DNA from: Methylotenera_A sp031417915
GTDB lineage: Bacteria; Pseudomonadota; Gammaproteobacteria; Burkholderiales; Methylophilaceae
Assembly: GCA_031417915.1 (NCBI GenBank)
Contig: JANOWN010000049.1
Coordinates: forward strand, 1 to 48,282
Length of the DNA stretch: 48,282 nt
Direction of reading: 5' to 3'
Part shown: positions 18,880 to 28,174 of the stretch, piece by piece
Layout: each line of letters begins with the position of its first letter
Numbering within the stretch: the stretch's first letter is position 1
The notes under the pieces: generated by a model
The model's input: the letters and a program-made list of their open reading frames with translations, nothing else
What the model was told of the DNA's origin: nothing
Databases searched by the model: none
Position numbers and translations under genes: made by a program

Positions 18880-21012
18880 ATGGTCGCTAGCATTTTACGA
18901 TTTATCTGCAAAACATTGTTTAGGGTAGAGGTGCGCGGCTTAGAAAATGTGCCCGCCGAAAATGGCTTATTAATTGTCGCCAATCATGAATCATTTTTAG
19001 ATGGCTTATTGCTTTGCATATTTTTACCCAAACAAGCCACCTTTGTCGTACACACCTCAACCTATAAAAAATGGTCATTTAGGCAAGCGCTACGTTTAAC
19101 GCGCCATGTAGAGGTCGATACCGCCAATCCAATCGCCATGAAAAAAGTCATTAAATTACTTGAGTCTGGTGAAAATGTGGTGGTTTTCCCAGAAGGACGC
19201 GTCACCGCAACGGGCGAAATACAAAAAGTGTATGACGGCCCAGGCTTTATTGCTGGCAAAACAGGCGCAACCGTTTTACCTGTGCGCATTGATGGCGCTG
19301 GGGAATCCTATTTTGGGCGCTTATCGCGTCACCACCTTAAACGCCTATTTCCTCACGTCATTCTCACTGTATTACCCACCACCAACATTGTGATGCCAAA
19401 AGCCACAAATCGTAGCTTTCCTACTGGCAAGCAGCGGCGCCGCATTGCGGGCGAAGGCATGCGTAGCGTCATGCAAAAAATGTTGTTTGAATCGCAAAAA
19501 AGTCGCACCTTGTTTGAGGCATTTTTGGATGCAGTCGATAAATTTGGTGGCGACTATAAATTCATAGAGGACATGAATGAAACTGAAGAAACCTATCAAG
19601 ATTTATTGAAAAAAAGCCTCGCATTAGGCAGAATCGCCAGCAAAGTGAGCAGCTCGGGCGAAGTGGTCGGCGTGCTGATGCCCAACATTACCAACACATT
19701 GGGACTTATTTTAGGCATGAGCGCATTCAACCGCGTTCCCGCAATGCTCAATTACACCTCTGGTACGGCAGGCATGCAAAACGCCTGTATTGCCGCCAAT
19801 GTCAAAACCATCGTTACCTCGCACAAGTTTATAGAGGCCGCTGGACTCGAAAGCGTTGTAGCAAACTTACAAAATTTAAATGTCGTCTATTTGGAAGACT
19901 TGCGCGCGCAATTTGGCGTGCTAGATCGCGCTTGGCTCATGGGCTACGCCTTGCATTATCCGCGCTCTGCCATGGAAACCAGCTCACATAAAGAAACAGC
20001 CGTAGTCTTATTTACTTCTGGCAGCGAGGGCAAACCAAAAGGTGTAGTGCATTCGCACAAAAGCATTTTGGCCAATATTGCACAAATATTATCTGCAATC
20101 GAGTTTACCTCAGCCGATAAATTTATGATGGTGTTGCCTGTTTTTCACTCATTTGGATTCACTGGCTCACTCATTCCCATACTTAATGGCATCAAAATCA
20201 ACATCTTCCCATCACCGCTGCAATACAAAGTCATCCCTGAACTCATTAACAATCGAGGTTGCACCGTATTTTTTGCCACCAGTACTTTCTTGGGGAATTA
20301 CGCTAAATTCGCGCATCCAAACGATTTTTCTAAACTTAGAATTGTCGTTGCAGGCGCTGAAAGACTCAATGATGAAGTGCGCAAAACTTACCAAGAAAAA
20401 TTTGGCATCAACATTTTGGAAGGCTACGGCACGACAGAATGCGCCCCCGCTGTCGCTATTAATGCACCTACGATACATTTAAATGGTAGTGTTGGTCAAT
20501 TAGTGACTGGCATGGAAGCCAAGCTGGAAGCGGTTCCTGGCATTACTAATGGCGGCTTGTTACACGTGCGCGGCGAAAATGTCATGCTAGGCTATTACCT
20601 GTTCGACAAGCCTGGCGTACTCAATCCGCCACCTGATGGCTGGTATAACACAGGCGATATTGTGGAAATTGACGCGCAAGGTTTTATCCACATTAAAGGC
20701 CGCGTTAAACGCTTTGCCAAAGTCGCAGGTGAAATGGTCTCGCTAGAAGTGGTAGAACATATCGCCAACACCGCCGCGCCAGAGCAACAACACGCAGCAA
20801 GCTCGGTTGCCGATGCACAACGCGGTGAAAGTATTATGCTGTTCACCACAGACAAAAAACTTAAACGTGAAGATTTACAAATTGTCGCGAAAAACCTTGG
20901 CCTGCCAGAGCTGGCAGTGGCGCGAAAAATTATTGCACTTGAAGAAATTCCACTATTAGGCACCGGCAAAACCGATTATGTAACGCTAAAGCAAATGGCT
21001 GAAGCGGCATAA
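18880..21012 (+). CDS. aas: Acyltransferase/acyl-ACP synthetase, Aas-like
   Basis: Bifunctional 2-acylglycerophosphoethanolamine acyltransferase/acyl-ACP synthetase-like protein, 710 aa, that re-acylates lysophospholipids. N-terminal PlsC-type domain (about 1-200) with NHESFLDG (35-42, the NHX4D catalytic motif) and FPEGRVTATG. C-terminal adenylate-forming domain (about 215-705) with LFTSGSEGKPKGV (P-loop), EGYGTTE, GWYNTGDIVEID and the closing LLGTGKTDYV with the catalytic lysine. Ribosome site AGAGGA lies 6 bases before the ATG. The transporter lplT follows 29 bp later, as in Enterobacteria, which supports the assignment. Specificity for lysophosphatidylethanolamine is inferred. Confidence 0.9.
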   Translation: MVASILRFICKTLFRVEVRGLENVPAENGLLIVANHESFLDGLLLCIFLPKQATFVVHTSTYKKWSFRQALRLTRHVEVDTANPIAMKKVIKLLESGENVVVFPEGRVTATGEIQKVYDGPGFIAGKTGATVLPVRIDGAGESYFGRLSRHHLKRLFPHVILTVLPTTNIVMPKATNRSFPTGKQRRRIAGEGMRSVMQKMLFESQKSRTLFEAFLDAVDKFGGDYKFIEDMNETEETYQDLLKKSLALGRIASKVSSSGEVVGVLMPNITNTLGLILGMSAFNRVPAMLNYTSGTAGMQNACIAANVKTIVTSHKFIEAAGLESVVANLQNLNVVYLEDLRAQFGVLDRAWLMGYALHYPRSAMETSSHKETAVVLFTSGSEGKPKGVVHSHKSILANIAQILSAIEFTSADKFMMVLPVFHSFGFTGSLIPILNGIKINIFPSPLQYKVIPELINNRGCTVFFATSTFLGNYAKFAHPNDFSKLRIVVAGAERLNDEVRKTYQEKFGINILEGYGTTECAPAVAINAPTIHLNGSVGQLVTGMEAKLEAVPGITNGGLLHVRGENVMLGYYLFDKPGVLNPPPDGWYNTGDIVEIDAQGFIHIKGRVKRFAKVAGEMVSLEVVEHIANTAAPEQQHAASSVADAQRGESIMLFTTDKKLKREDLQIVAKNLGLPELAVARKIIALEEIPLLGTGKTDYVTLKQMAEAA

Positions 21013-21041
21013 TTTCACGGCCTATTAGACAATAATAAAAA

Positions 21042-22226
21042 TTGCATAATCACCAAAACTTGTTCTCGCGCGGCATGATTGCTGTGCTCGTCGCACAATT
21101 TATATCTGCGCTAGCCGATAACGCGCTACTTTTTGCTGCGATTGCCCTATTAAAATCGCTCGCAGCGCCAGATTGGCAAATTCCCATGCTGCAAGAGTTT
21201 TTTGTAATTGCGTTTATTATGCTGGCGCCATTTGTTGGCCCCTTCGCGGATGGCTTGCCCAAAGGCCGCGTAATGTTATTTGCTAATTTGCTTAAGCTAC
21301 TAGGCGCTGGCGCGATGCTCTTAGGGCTAAATCCTTTAATAGCTTATGGTTTGGTTGGCATAGGTGCGGCGGCCTATTCGCCCGCTAAATACGGCATTTT
21401 AAGCGAATTGGTTTCTGCAGAAAAACTAGTCAAAGCCAATAGCCTAATGGAAGGCTCAACCATCGTAGCCATTTTATTGGGCGCGGTGCTTGGCGGAAAA
21501 TTGGCGAGCATTTCAGTGCCCATCGCCTTATTTTCTATATGTGGCTGTTATTTTATAGCAGCAATCGCAAATACATTTATCCCTCGCCTCGCCGTTGCTA
21601 GGCCAGATACCAAACTACAACCGATTAAGCTCGCTAAAGAGTTCTTTGAGGCACTTAAAGTTTTATCAGTTAACAAAGATGCGCACTTTTCTTTAATCGG
21701 CTCCAGCATATTTTGGGGCACGGGTTCAACATTACGCTTGTTATTAGTCGCTTGGGTGCCAATTGCACTGGGCGTTAGCGATTTAAGCCTGTCCGCCAAT
21801 TTAAGCGGCGCTATCGCAATCGGCATCGCCATTGGTGCCGCATTGGCGGCAAAATTCGTTACTCTTAAGAACATAAATCGCGTACTGCCAGCAGGGCTGT
21901 TAATCGGCATACTCATCATGTTATTTGCCTACACCACACAGTTATATTCAACCATTGCCTTGCTAATTCTCATCGGCATGGCTGGCGGCTTTTATGTGGT
22001 GCCGCTGAACGCCTTATTACAAGAGCGCGGCCATGAGACCGTTGGTGCGGGCAACGCTGTTGCTATACAAAACTTTTTTGAGAACATCAGCATGATGGCC
22101 TTGGTTGGGCTTTACATTATCATGCAAAAAATTAATCTTCCCATCACCAGCATCGCCTTGATTTTTGGTGGTTTAATCTTTTGCGCCATAGGCATGTTGG
22201 CATTTGGGCGGCTAAGCCGAAATTAA
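21042..22226 (+). CDS. lplT: Lysophospholipid transporter LplT
   Basis: Major-facilitator-type flippase (394 aa, about 12 hydrophobic helices) that moves lysophospholipids from the outer to the inner leaflet for re-acylation by Aas. Family-like features include FISALADNALLFAAIALL in helix 1, VGPFADGLPKGRVM in the first cytosolic loop, YSPAKYGILSELV, and NALLQERGHETVGAGNAVAIQNFFEN near the C-terminal half. It begins at TTG, the first usable codon before helix 1. It follows aas by 29 bp and precedes the LTA-synthase-like gene by 64 bp, so it probably belongs to the same transcript. Recognised from sequence and neighbour together. Confidence 0.9.
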   Translation: MHNHQNLFSRGMIAVLVAQFISALADNALLFAAIALLKSLAAPDWQIPMLQEFFVIAFIMLAPFVGPFADGLPKGRVMLFANLLKLLGAGAMLLGLNPLIAYGLVGIGAAAYSPAKYGILSELVSAEKLVKANSLMEGSTIVAILLGAVLGGKLASISVPIALFSICGCYFIAAIANTFIPRLAVARPDTKLQPIKLAKEFFEALKVLSVNKDAHFSLIGSSIFWGTGSTLRLLLVAWVPIALGVSDLSLSANLSGAIAIGIAIGAALAAKFVTLKNINRVLPAGLLIGILIMLFAYTTQLYSTIALLILIGMAGGFYVVPLNALLQERGHETVGAGNAVAIQNFFENISMMALVGLYIIMQKINLPITSIALIFGGLIFCAIGMLAFGRLSRN

Positions 22227-22290
22227 ACTCGATTCTTCAATTATGCGCATTGGCTTTATAATGACACTTTATTGTTAAATTCATCACTTC

Positions 22291-24267
22291 ATGTTGTTAT
22301 CAAATTTTATTAAAAAATGGCAGCAAGCTTTATGGCATGTTAGCAAAAAATTAGGCCCATATGCCCCGATAGTCGCCATGATATTGCTAGGCTTGGTGAT
22401 ACTTTCGGTCACCAGATTCGGCCTAGTGCTATGGAAGTTAGAGCGCGTCAATGCCACAGGCAAGCTACTGGAAATTTTACTGCAAGGCATCCGCGTCGAT
22501 ATTATTCAACTGTGCTTACTTAGCATTATTCCCGTTTTATTGGCGCCTATTTTAGCCACTAGCCACTTTTTTAATTTTTGGCGCAAATTTACTTATATTT
22601 GGGTCATTTTGTGTATTGTATTACTGGTGTTTCTAGAGGCTTCCACGCCTGGTTTTATCGCCGAATACGATGTACGCCCAAATCGCATATTTGTGGAATA
22701 TTTAAAATACCCCAAAGAAATATTTAACATGTTGTGGCGCGGTTTTAAGGTGGATATTTTTACTGGCGTTGCTTTTACCTTGCTGGCTATTTGGGCGATG
22801 CGCCGATTTATGCGGCCTTGGTTAAGTGCAACGCCTACATGGTCTAACAAAAAATTAGCGCTCATTTGGCCGCTTATTTTAGTATTAATGGCTTTTGGTA
22901 TTCGCTCTACCATTGGCCACAGGCCTGCTAATCCCGCGCTATTCGCTATCACGCAAGATAGCATGGTGAATAGCCTAGTGCTTAATTCAGGCTACTCTGT
23001 GTTTTACGCTATTTACGGTTTACAACACGAAAGTAAATCGAGCGATATTTACGGAAAAATGGATAGAGGCGAGCTTTTCAAACTCACTGGCGCACAAGAT
23101 ACCGATATTCCCACACTCAAAACCTTAGTCCCCAGCGTGAAACGCGATAAACCGCTTAATTTGGTAATTCTGCTGCAAGAAAGCCTGGGGGCGGGCTTTG
23201 TAGAGTCACTAGGCGGCAAACCAGTCACGCCAAACTTAGAAAAACTGAAGGAGCAAGGCATTTGGCTAGAACAACTTTATGCTACGGGAACCCGCTCTGT
23301 ACGTGGCATTGAGGCTGTTACAGCAGGCTTTCAACCTACACCTTCCGAAAGCACGGTTAAATTATCACTAAGCCAAAAAAACTTTTTCACCCTAGCGGCA
23401 TTATTAAGCAAACAAGGTTACAGCACCGAATTTATTTATGGCGGTGAATCGCATTTTGACAATATGCGCGGATTTTTTCTGGGCAATGGCTTTCAACAAA
23501 TTACCGATGAAAAGGATTACAAAAATCCTGTATTTGTCGGCAGTTGGGGCGCATCTGATGAAGATTTGCTTAACAAAACCCATGGGCAACTTATAGCACA
23601 CCATGCCAGCGGCAAGCCATTTTTTACGCTTGCATTTTCATCCTCTAACCACGCACCGTTTGAGTTTCCTGATGGCCGAATTGAGTTATATGAGCAGCCC
23701 AAAGCTACTGATAACAACGCGGTAAAATATGCCGATTACGCCATTGGAGAATTCTTCAAAAAAGCGCAGGCAAGCCCATATTGGAAAGATACGGTATTCT
23801 TAATTGTGGCCGATCACGACATTCGCGTACGCGGCAATACGCTGGTGCCGATTGAACATTTTCATATTCCAGGCCTCATTTTAGGCGCGGATATTAAACC
23901 GCAAAAAATAACGGCTATCGCCAGCCAAATTGATCTACCTGTCACATTGCTCTCTTTGATGGGCATTCATGCGCAGCACCCTATGACAGGCCGCGATTTA
24001 TCGAGCTTGCCTGCAGATTATTTGGGTCGCGCCATGATGCAATATAACTACAACTTTGCATGGATGGAGCAAACTGCCAGCGCTAATAAGGTCGTCGTGT
24101 TACGCGAAGGCAAGCCTGCCGCTTTTGGTGCGTATGATGCCAAAAATAAACACCTAGATGAAGTGACGCCGCCACCCAATGCCAAAGACTTAGCACAGCG
24201 TGCACTGGCGCAATCGCTGTTGCCCGCATTGTTATATAAAGAGCAACGTTACCGCTTGCCGCAATGA
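22291..24267 (+). CDS. LTA-synthase-like sulfatase/phosphotransferase
   Basis: Inner-membrane protein of the alkaline-phosphatase superfamily resembling LtaS, OpgB and related phosphoglycerol/phosphoethanolamine transferases, 658 aa. Five or so N-terminal transmembrane helices (about 15-220) include the family-typical GIRVDIIQLCLLS. A periplasmic catalytic domain follows (about 285-560): LVILLQESLGAGF with the metal-binding Glu, TGTRSVRGIEA with the likely nucleophile Thr, FFTLAFSSSNHAPF, and VADHDIRVRG with Asp-His ligands. A C-terminal extension of about 90 residues follows. The real substrate is unknown. It overlaps the next gene by 4 bp (ATGA), so both act in one operon. Confidence 0.88.
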   Translation: MLLSNFIKKWQQALWHVSKKLGPYAPIVAMILLGLVILSVTRFGLVLWKLERVNATGKLLEILLQGIRVDIIQLCLLSIIPVLLAPILATSHFFNFWRKFTYIWVILCIVLLVFLEASTPGFIAEYDVRPNRIFVEYLKYPKEIFNMLWRGFKVDIFTGVAFTLLAIWAMRRFMRPWLSATPTWSNKKLALIWPLILVLMAFGIRSTIGHRPANPALFAITQDSMVNSLVLNSGYSVFYAIYGLQHESKSSDIYGKMDRGELFKLTGAQDTDIPTLKTLVPSVKRDKPLNLVILLQESLGAGFVESLGGKPVTPNLEKLKEQGIWLEQLYATGTRSVRGIEAVTAGFQPTPSESTVKLSLSQKNFFTLAALLSKQGYSTEFIYGGESHFDNMRGFFLGNGFQQITDEKDYKNPVFVGSWGASDEDLLNKTHGQLIAHHASGKPFFTLAFSSSNHAPFEFPDGRIELYEQPKATDNNAVKYADYAIGEFFKKAQASPYWKDTVFLIVADHDIRVRGNTLVPIEHFHIPGLILGADIKPQKITAIASQIDLPVTLLSLMGIHAQHPMTGRDLSSLPADYLGRAMMQYNYNFAWMEQTASANKVVVLREGKPAAFGAYDAKNKHLDEVTPPPNAKDLAQRALAQSLLPALLYKEQRYRLPQ

Positions 24268-26513
24268 CAGCCAAACAACCGTCGATGCTCACTGGGCAAG
24301 TCATCCGCGATGGCTTAAGTTATATTTTGCGCGGCGGTTTGCGTATAAAAAAATCCCATTTACCTAGCGCAGGTCACGCAATTCCCAATAACTTTATTGG
24401 CATCTGCGTGGCCACCAATGCCTACGCCGAGACAGACAATTACGTCATTTCGCAACTACGCGCGTTGGGAATAACCCAGGTGCGACTTGATTTTACTTAT
24501 GGTGATTTAGCAAATCACAACGCGCGATTTTTAAACCGCTTAATCGCAGAAAAGTTTGAGATTACGCTGCATATTGTGCAACCGTTTGATGCGGCAAAAA
24601 ACATGCAGAACTCTGCAGAGCAAGATCTTTGGCGACAATTTTTACAAGAAATTCTCAATACATTTGGTAGCCAAATTAAGCAAATTGAAATCGGTAGCAC
24701 CATTAACCGCAAGCGCTGGGCTGGCTATACGTTTGATGGCTTTTTGTACGCATGGAACATCGCTTATGCAGTATTGAAAGGTGAATTTACAAGCGCCAAA
24801 ATCACTTTAATTGGCCCGAATATTCAGGATTTTGAGCCGTTTTATAACATCAGTTTACTCAAATTACTTCAATCTAAAAATCAACTGCCCGATATTCACA
24901 GCAACAATTTATTTGTAGAGCGCGTCTCGGAGCCAGAACGCTTTGATCACCGCGTATTTAAATACCACTGGGCCACTATTTTTAAATACAATTTGATTAA
25001 GAAAGCGCGCACTTTGCAAAAAATTGGGCAAGATTTTGGCGTTAAACACACCATTTCATCGGCTGCATTTTGGGCAATTTATCGTATCGAGCGTTTATTA
25101 GGGCATGGTGCACAAAAACAAGCAGATTATCTCACGCGCTATTTCACCTTGCTCGCGGCTTCGAACGCCTTGCTACAAGCTAATTGGGGCGCACTGATTT
25201 GCCAGCGCGAAGGTTTAATTGACGATGGCTTGAGCGATGCAGAATACCCCGCGCTAGAACGCATTTGCCACTATAAAAATGTAGATGGCAAATTAGAAAA
25301 TTTCAAATTGCAACCAAGCTTTTTTGCCATGCAAACCGTGGTGAAATGGATTTCTGGCGCGCAATATTTGGGGGCGATTGCCAGCGCGAATGGTTTGGAA
25401 ATTCACCAATTTTTGAACCACGGAAAACGCATCCATATTGCTTGGACAGTGAATGGGAAAGTTGCATTTTTAAATAATATTTATACAAAAGATGCTCTGG
25501 GAGGCGCATGGATATTGGGCTGCACAGGAGACGTTTTAAGCGGTTTGGACATTGTTTCTGAATCGCCTATTTATTTGCAGTGGGATGAAGAAGCAGAAAT
25601 TATCACTGAGAAAAGCCCTACTTTAGCGCCAAATTTATCAATTCATGCGCATATTATACACGCGCAATATTTCAAATTTGAAGTAGACGATTGGCAAGGA
25701 TTAGTGTTGGCCAAAGACGAAAATGATGCCAAGCTGATTATGCAAAATTTGCACCCAAGTAAATTACAAGCGCCTGCTAAAGATGCTGCTTTGCGCCACG
25801 CGCGCAATGCAATTTGGAATGTGCCTGATCCGCGTGACATTTCTAACAAAATCACCATTAAACAGCCCGTAAAAATGTATCCACACAAAGCGTTTTTAGG
25901 TAAATTTCGGCCGAGCAAAGCCAAGCGTAGTTGGAATGGCACTATGGAGCTGATGCGGCGCGGCGTGGCCACCGCACTACCTATCGCTTATTTTGAAAAA
26001 ATTGAAGATACATCACTAAAACAGAATTTTTTTCTGTGTGAATATGTGCAAGCAGATTGCAATATTGGCCAAGTTTTTTCGGCATTTTCGCATGGCGAAA
26101 CAGCATTTTTAGGCCTCACGCCAGAAAGTGTTTTTACACAATTAGCGCAATATTGTCACACGATGCACAGCCGCGGTATTCACTTTAGGGATTTATCAGG
26201 TGGCAATATTTTGGTGAACATTCTGACTAACAATAAACTAGAGCTTTCACTCATCGATACCGCGCGTTTACACAGTTTTAACCACCCGACTGCGCTAAAA
26301 CTGCGCGTAGCCGACCTGACGCGCGCTTGCCATAAGCTGAATTGGGAGCATCGTGAGCGCTTCATGAATATCTATCTTGGTCTAACGGGCAGAAAATTCA
26401 GATGGCAAGATAAATTACAATTTCACTTGTACGATTTTAAAGTGGTTACCAAGCGCACCATTGGCCGCAAAGGCATCAAGCGCATAATTAAACGCATCAA
26501 AGGCGCTGAATAA
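24264..26513 (+). CDS. Glycosidase-like/protein-kinase-like fusion protein
   Basis: Unusual 749-aa two-part protein. The N-terminal half (about 30-330) looks like a glycoside-hydrolase TIM barrel (FIGICVATNAYAE, LRALGITQVRLDFTYGD, IEIGSTINRKRW, TLIGPNIQDFE, ANWGALICQREG), then a beta-rich segment to about 470. The C-terminal third (about 530-749) is Kdo-kinase/lipopolysaccharide-kinase-like: a candidate ATP lysine in KITIKQPVK or GKFRPSKAK, catalytic loop GIHFRDLSGGNILV and DFG-equivalent SLIDTARL. No signal peptide is seen, so it is probably cytosolic with a basic tail (RKGIKRIIKRIKG). Coupled to the LTA-synthase-like gene by ATGA. Enzymatic activity of either half is inferred only. Confidence 0.75.
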   Translation: MTAKQPSMLTGQVIRDGLSYILRGGLRIKKSHLPSAGHAIPNNFIGICVATNAYAETDNYVISQLRALGITQVRLDFTYGDLANHNARFLNRLIAEKFEITLHIVQPFDAAKNMQNSAEQDLWRQFLQEILNTFGSQIKQIEIGSTINRKRWAGYTFDGFLYAWNIAYAVLKGEFTSAKITLIGPNIQDFEPFYNISLLKLLQSKNQLPDIHSNNLFVERVSEPERFDHRVFKYHWATIFKYNLIKKARTLQKIGQDFGVKHTISSAAFWAIYRIERLLGHGAQKQADYLTRYFTLLAASNALLQANWGALICQREGLIDDGLSDAEYPALERICHYKNVDGKLENFKLQPSFFAMQTVVKWISGAQYLGAIASANGLEIHQFLNHGKRIHIAWTVNGKVAFLNNIYTKDALGGAWILGCTGDVLSGLDIVSESPIYLQWDEEAEIITEKSPTLAPNLSIHAHIIHAQYFKFEVDDWQGLVLAKDENDAKLIMQNLHPSKLQAPAKDAALRHARNAIWNVPDPRDISNKITIKQPVKMYPHKAFLGKFRPSKAKRSWNGTMELMRRGVATALPIAYFEKIEDTSLKQNFFLCEYVQADCNIGQVFSAFSHGETAFLGLTPESVFTQLAQYCHTMHSRGIHFRDLSGGNILVNILTNNKLELSLIDTARLHSFNHPTALKLRVADLTRACHKLNWEHRERFMNIYLGLTGRKFRWQDKLQFHLYDFKVVTKRTIGRKGIKRIIKRIKGAE
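25492..25528 (+). repeat. Partial dispersed-repeat copy within the kinase fusion gene
   Basis: Starts ATGCTCTGG, contains the exact core GCATGGATATTGGGCTGCA (25506-25524) and ends in CAGG. It encodes DALGGAWILGCTG in frame. The core flanks agree with the intergenic copy at 35051 (GCATGGATATTGGGCTGCA), but the arms are weak. Confidence 0.55.
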
Positions 26514-26516
26514 AGC

Positions 26517-27770
26517 TTACTTGGGAAATTGAAAATCTTTAGGCAATAACACCCAAATCTTGCCCGTTTGTTTCATTGCGCCTGCTTGCTTACCCGCATT
26601 ATCACCCGCGCCCCAAAAGAAATCTGCTCGCACACCGCCTTTAATCGCGCCACCCGTATCTTGCGCCACCATTAAGCGTTTAAGCGGAGTTTGGCTGTTT
26701 GGTTGCGTGGTGGATAAAAATATGGGTGCGCCTAGCGGAATATATTTTGGGTCAATCGCCACACTGCGCTCTGCTAAAATAGGCACGCCAAGCGCGCCGA
26801 TAGGGCCTGGCAGACCTGCTGGCAGCTCTCTAAAAAATACATAACTTGGGTTGCTATTGAGCAAATCGCGCAGTTTACCCAAATTATTACGTGCCCAATC
26901 TTTAATGCCTTGCATCGAAGCTTTATCTTTCGTCAGCTCGCCGCGTTCAATTAAAACGCGCCCGATGGAATTATAAGCCTGCCCATTTTGATCGGCATAA
27001 CCGACATGCACATCTTCGCCGTTATCCAGCTTCACCAAGCCAGAGCCTTGAATTTGCAAAAAGAAAACATCAACAATATCGTTAATCCACACCAGCTCAT
27101 TGCCTGCCAACGGCGCTGGGTTTGCCTCAATATCAGCACGCGACAAATATGGCACCAATTTATTACCTACTAATTTACCGCGCACGCGTTTATTTTTTAG
27201 CTCAGGATGAATATCCGCCAGCTCCACCGTAATTAAATCCATAGGCTGTTTGTATAATGGATGCGGATATTGGCTGGATTTAGTGCGGCTGCCTTTAAGC
27301 AAAGGCTCGTAATATCCAGTAATCAGCCCAGTGTCTGTGCCGTCCTGATTAGTAGCACTGTACACATTAAAATATTGCGCAAAATAGGCTTGAACCGCTT
27401 GTTTATTGGGTTTGTTAAGCGTTTTAGCGGCCACACAAGCCGTTTGCCATTGCGGCTTATTGATGAGCGTGCTGCAACTCTGCAGCCATGCAGGCCAAGT
27501 GAGTGCCGAGTCATCCTCTGCAAGGCCGTCAATATCGCTCCAATTAGCTGGCTTTAATAGCGAGTAATCTGGTGCGCTTGTTAGTGTTGTCGGCTTTATT
27601 TCACCATTGGTTTTGGGCGAGTCTGGTAGTTGAATCGGCGCAATTTCATTCGATTTGGCTACTTGCGCGCAATCACAATTTTGCGCGTTATTGGGTGTGG
27701 GTTTTACATTCTTTTTCGCGCACGAAACGGTGAGTAACACGATACAAACTAAAATTAAATACTTTTTCAT
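26517..27770 (-). CDS. mltA: Membrane-bound lytic murein transglycosylase A
   Basis: Outer-membrane lipoprotein that cleaves peptidoglycan with 1,6-anhydro product formation, 417 aa. The signal peptide ends in a lipobox VSC (Cys17). The MltA/3D fold is shown by GYYEPLLKGSRTKSSQYPHPLY, then the core domain, and the C-terminal 3D motif with the catalytic aspartate in RLMVAQDTGGAIKGGVRADFFWG. The end VLLP is typical of the family. It is convergent with the kinase fusion gene (3 bp apart) and lies 8 bp after apaG on the same strand, so it probably shares the apaG transcript. Confidence 0.96.
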   Translation of the reverse strand: MKKYLILVCIVLLTVSCAKKNVKPTPNNAQNCDCAQVAKSNEIAPIQLPDSPKTNGEIKPTTLTSAPDYSLLKPANWSDIDGLAEDDSALTWPAWLQSCSTLINKPQWQTACVAAKTLNKPNKQAVQAYFAQYFNVYSATNQDGTDTGLITGYYEPLLKGSRTKSSQYPHPLYKQPMDLITVELADIHPELKNKRVRGKLVGNKLVPYLSRADIEANPAPLAGNELVWINDIVDVFFLQIQGSGLVKLDNGEDVHVGYADQNGQAYNSIGRVLIERGELTKDKASMQGIKDWARNNLGKLRDLLNSNPSYVFFRELPAGLPGPIGALGVPILAERSVAIDPKYIPLGAPIFLSTTQPNSQTPLKRLMVAQDTGGAIKGGVRADFFWGAGDNAGKQAGAMKQTGKIWVLLPKDFQFPK

Positions 27771-27778
27771 TAACTTAT

Positions 27779-28165
27779 TTAATTTAACATTTTGGGCACG
27801 GCCAAAGTAAATGACGCTATCACCGCATCAAACAATGTTCCGTCTTCCGCCACAATTTGATAAGTGCCACGCATAGAGCCAATGGGCGTGGCCAATAGCG
27901 TGCCACTAGTATATTGAAATTGTTGGTCTGGCTGCAATAAAGGTTGCGCGCCAACTACGCCCAAACCTTTTACTTCTTGCACATGATTGTTGGCATCTGT
28001 GATTATCCAATGGCGGCTAATTAGCTGCGCGGCGATGCTGCCAACATTGCTAATGGTAATGGTGTAAGAAAATGCATATTGATTTTCATCGGGATTGGAT
28101 TGATCCGACAAATAAGCGGTTTCAACATTGACAGAAAACGCATATTTTTTGCTGGTTGCAGTCAT
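27779..28165 (-). CDS. apaG: ApaG domain protein
   Basis: Small beta-sandwich protein (128 aa) of the ApaG/DUF525 family, linked genetically to Co2+/Mg2+ resistance and ApaH in enterics, although its molecular role is unsettled. Motifs include AFSVNVETAYL, YAFSYTITISNVG, LISRHWIITDANNHVQEVKGLGVVGAQPLLQPDQQFQYTSG and the GSMRGTYQIVAEDG segment that marks the family. It lies 9 bp after thiG and 8 bp before mltA. The apaG-mltA neighbourhood recurs in other betaproteobacteria to my knowledge. No sign of truncation. Confidence 0.95.
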   Translation of the reverse strand: MTATSKKYAFSVNVETAYLSDQSNPDENQYAFSYTITISNVGSIAAQLISRHWIITDANNHVQEVKGLGVVGAQPLLQPDQQFQYTSGTLLATPIGSMRGTYQIVAEDGTLFDAVIASFTLAVPKMLN

Positions 28166-28174
28166 GTTAACTGA

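Noticed and set aside
27256..27285. GCGGATATTGGCTGG in mltA as a further repeat copy
   Set aside because: Lacks the CATGG part and arms, and encodes the conserved SQYPHPLY motif, so chance agreement is likely.
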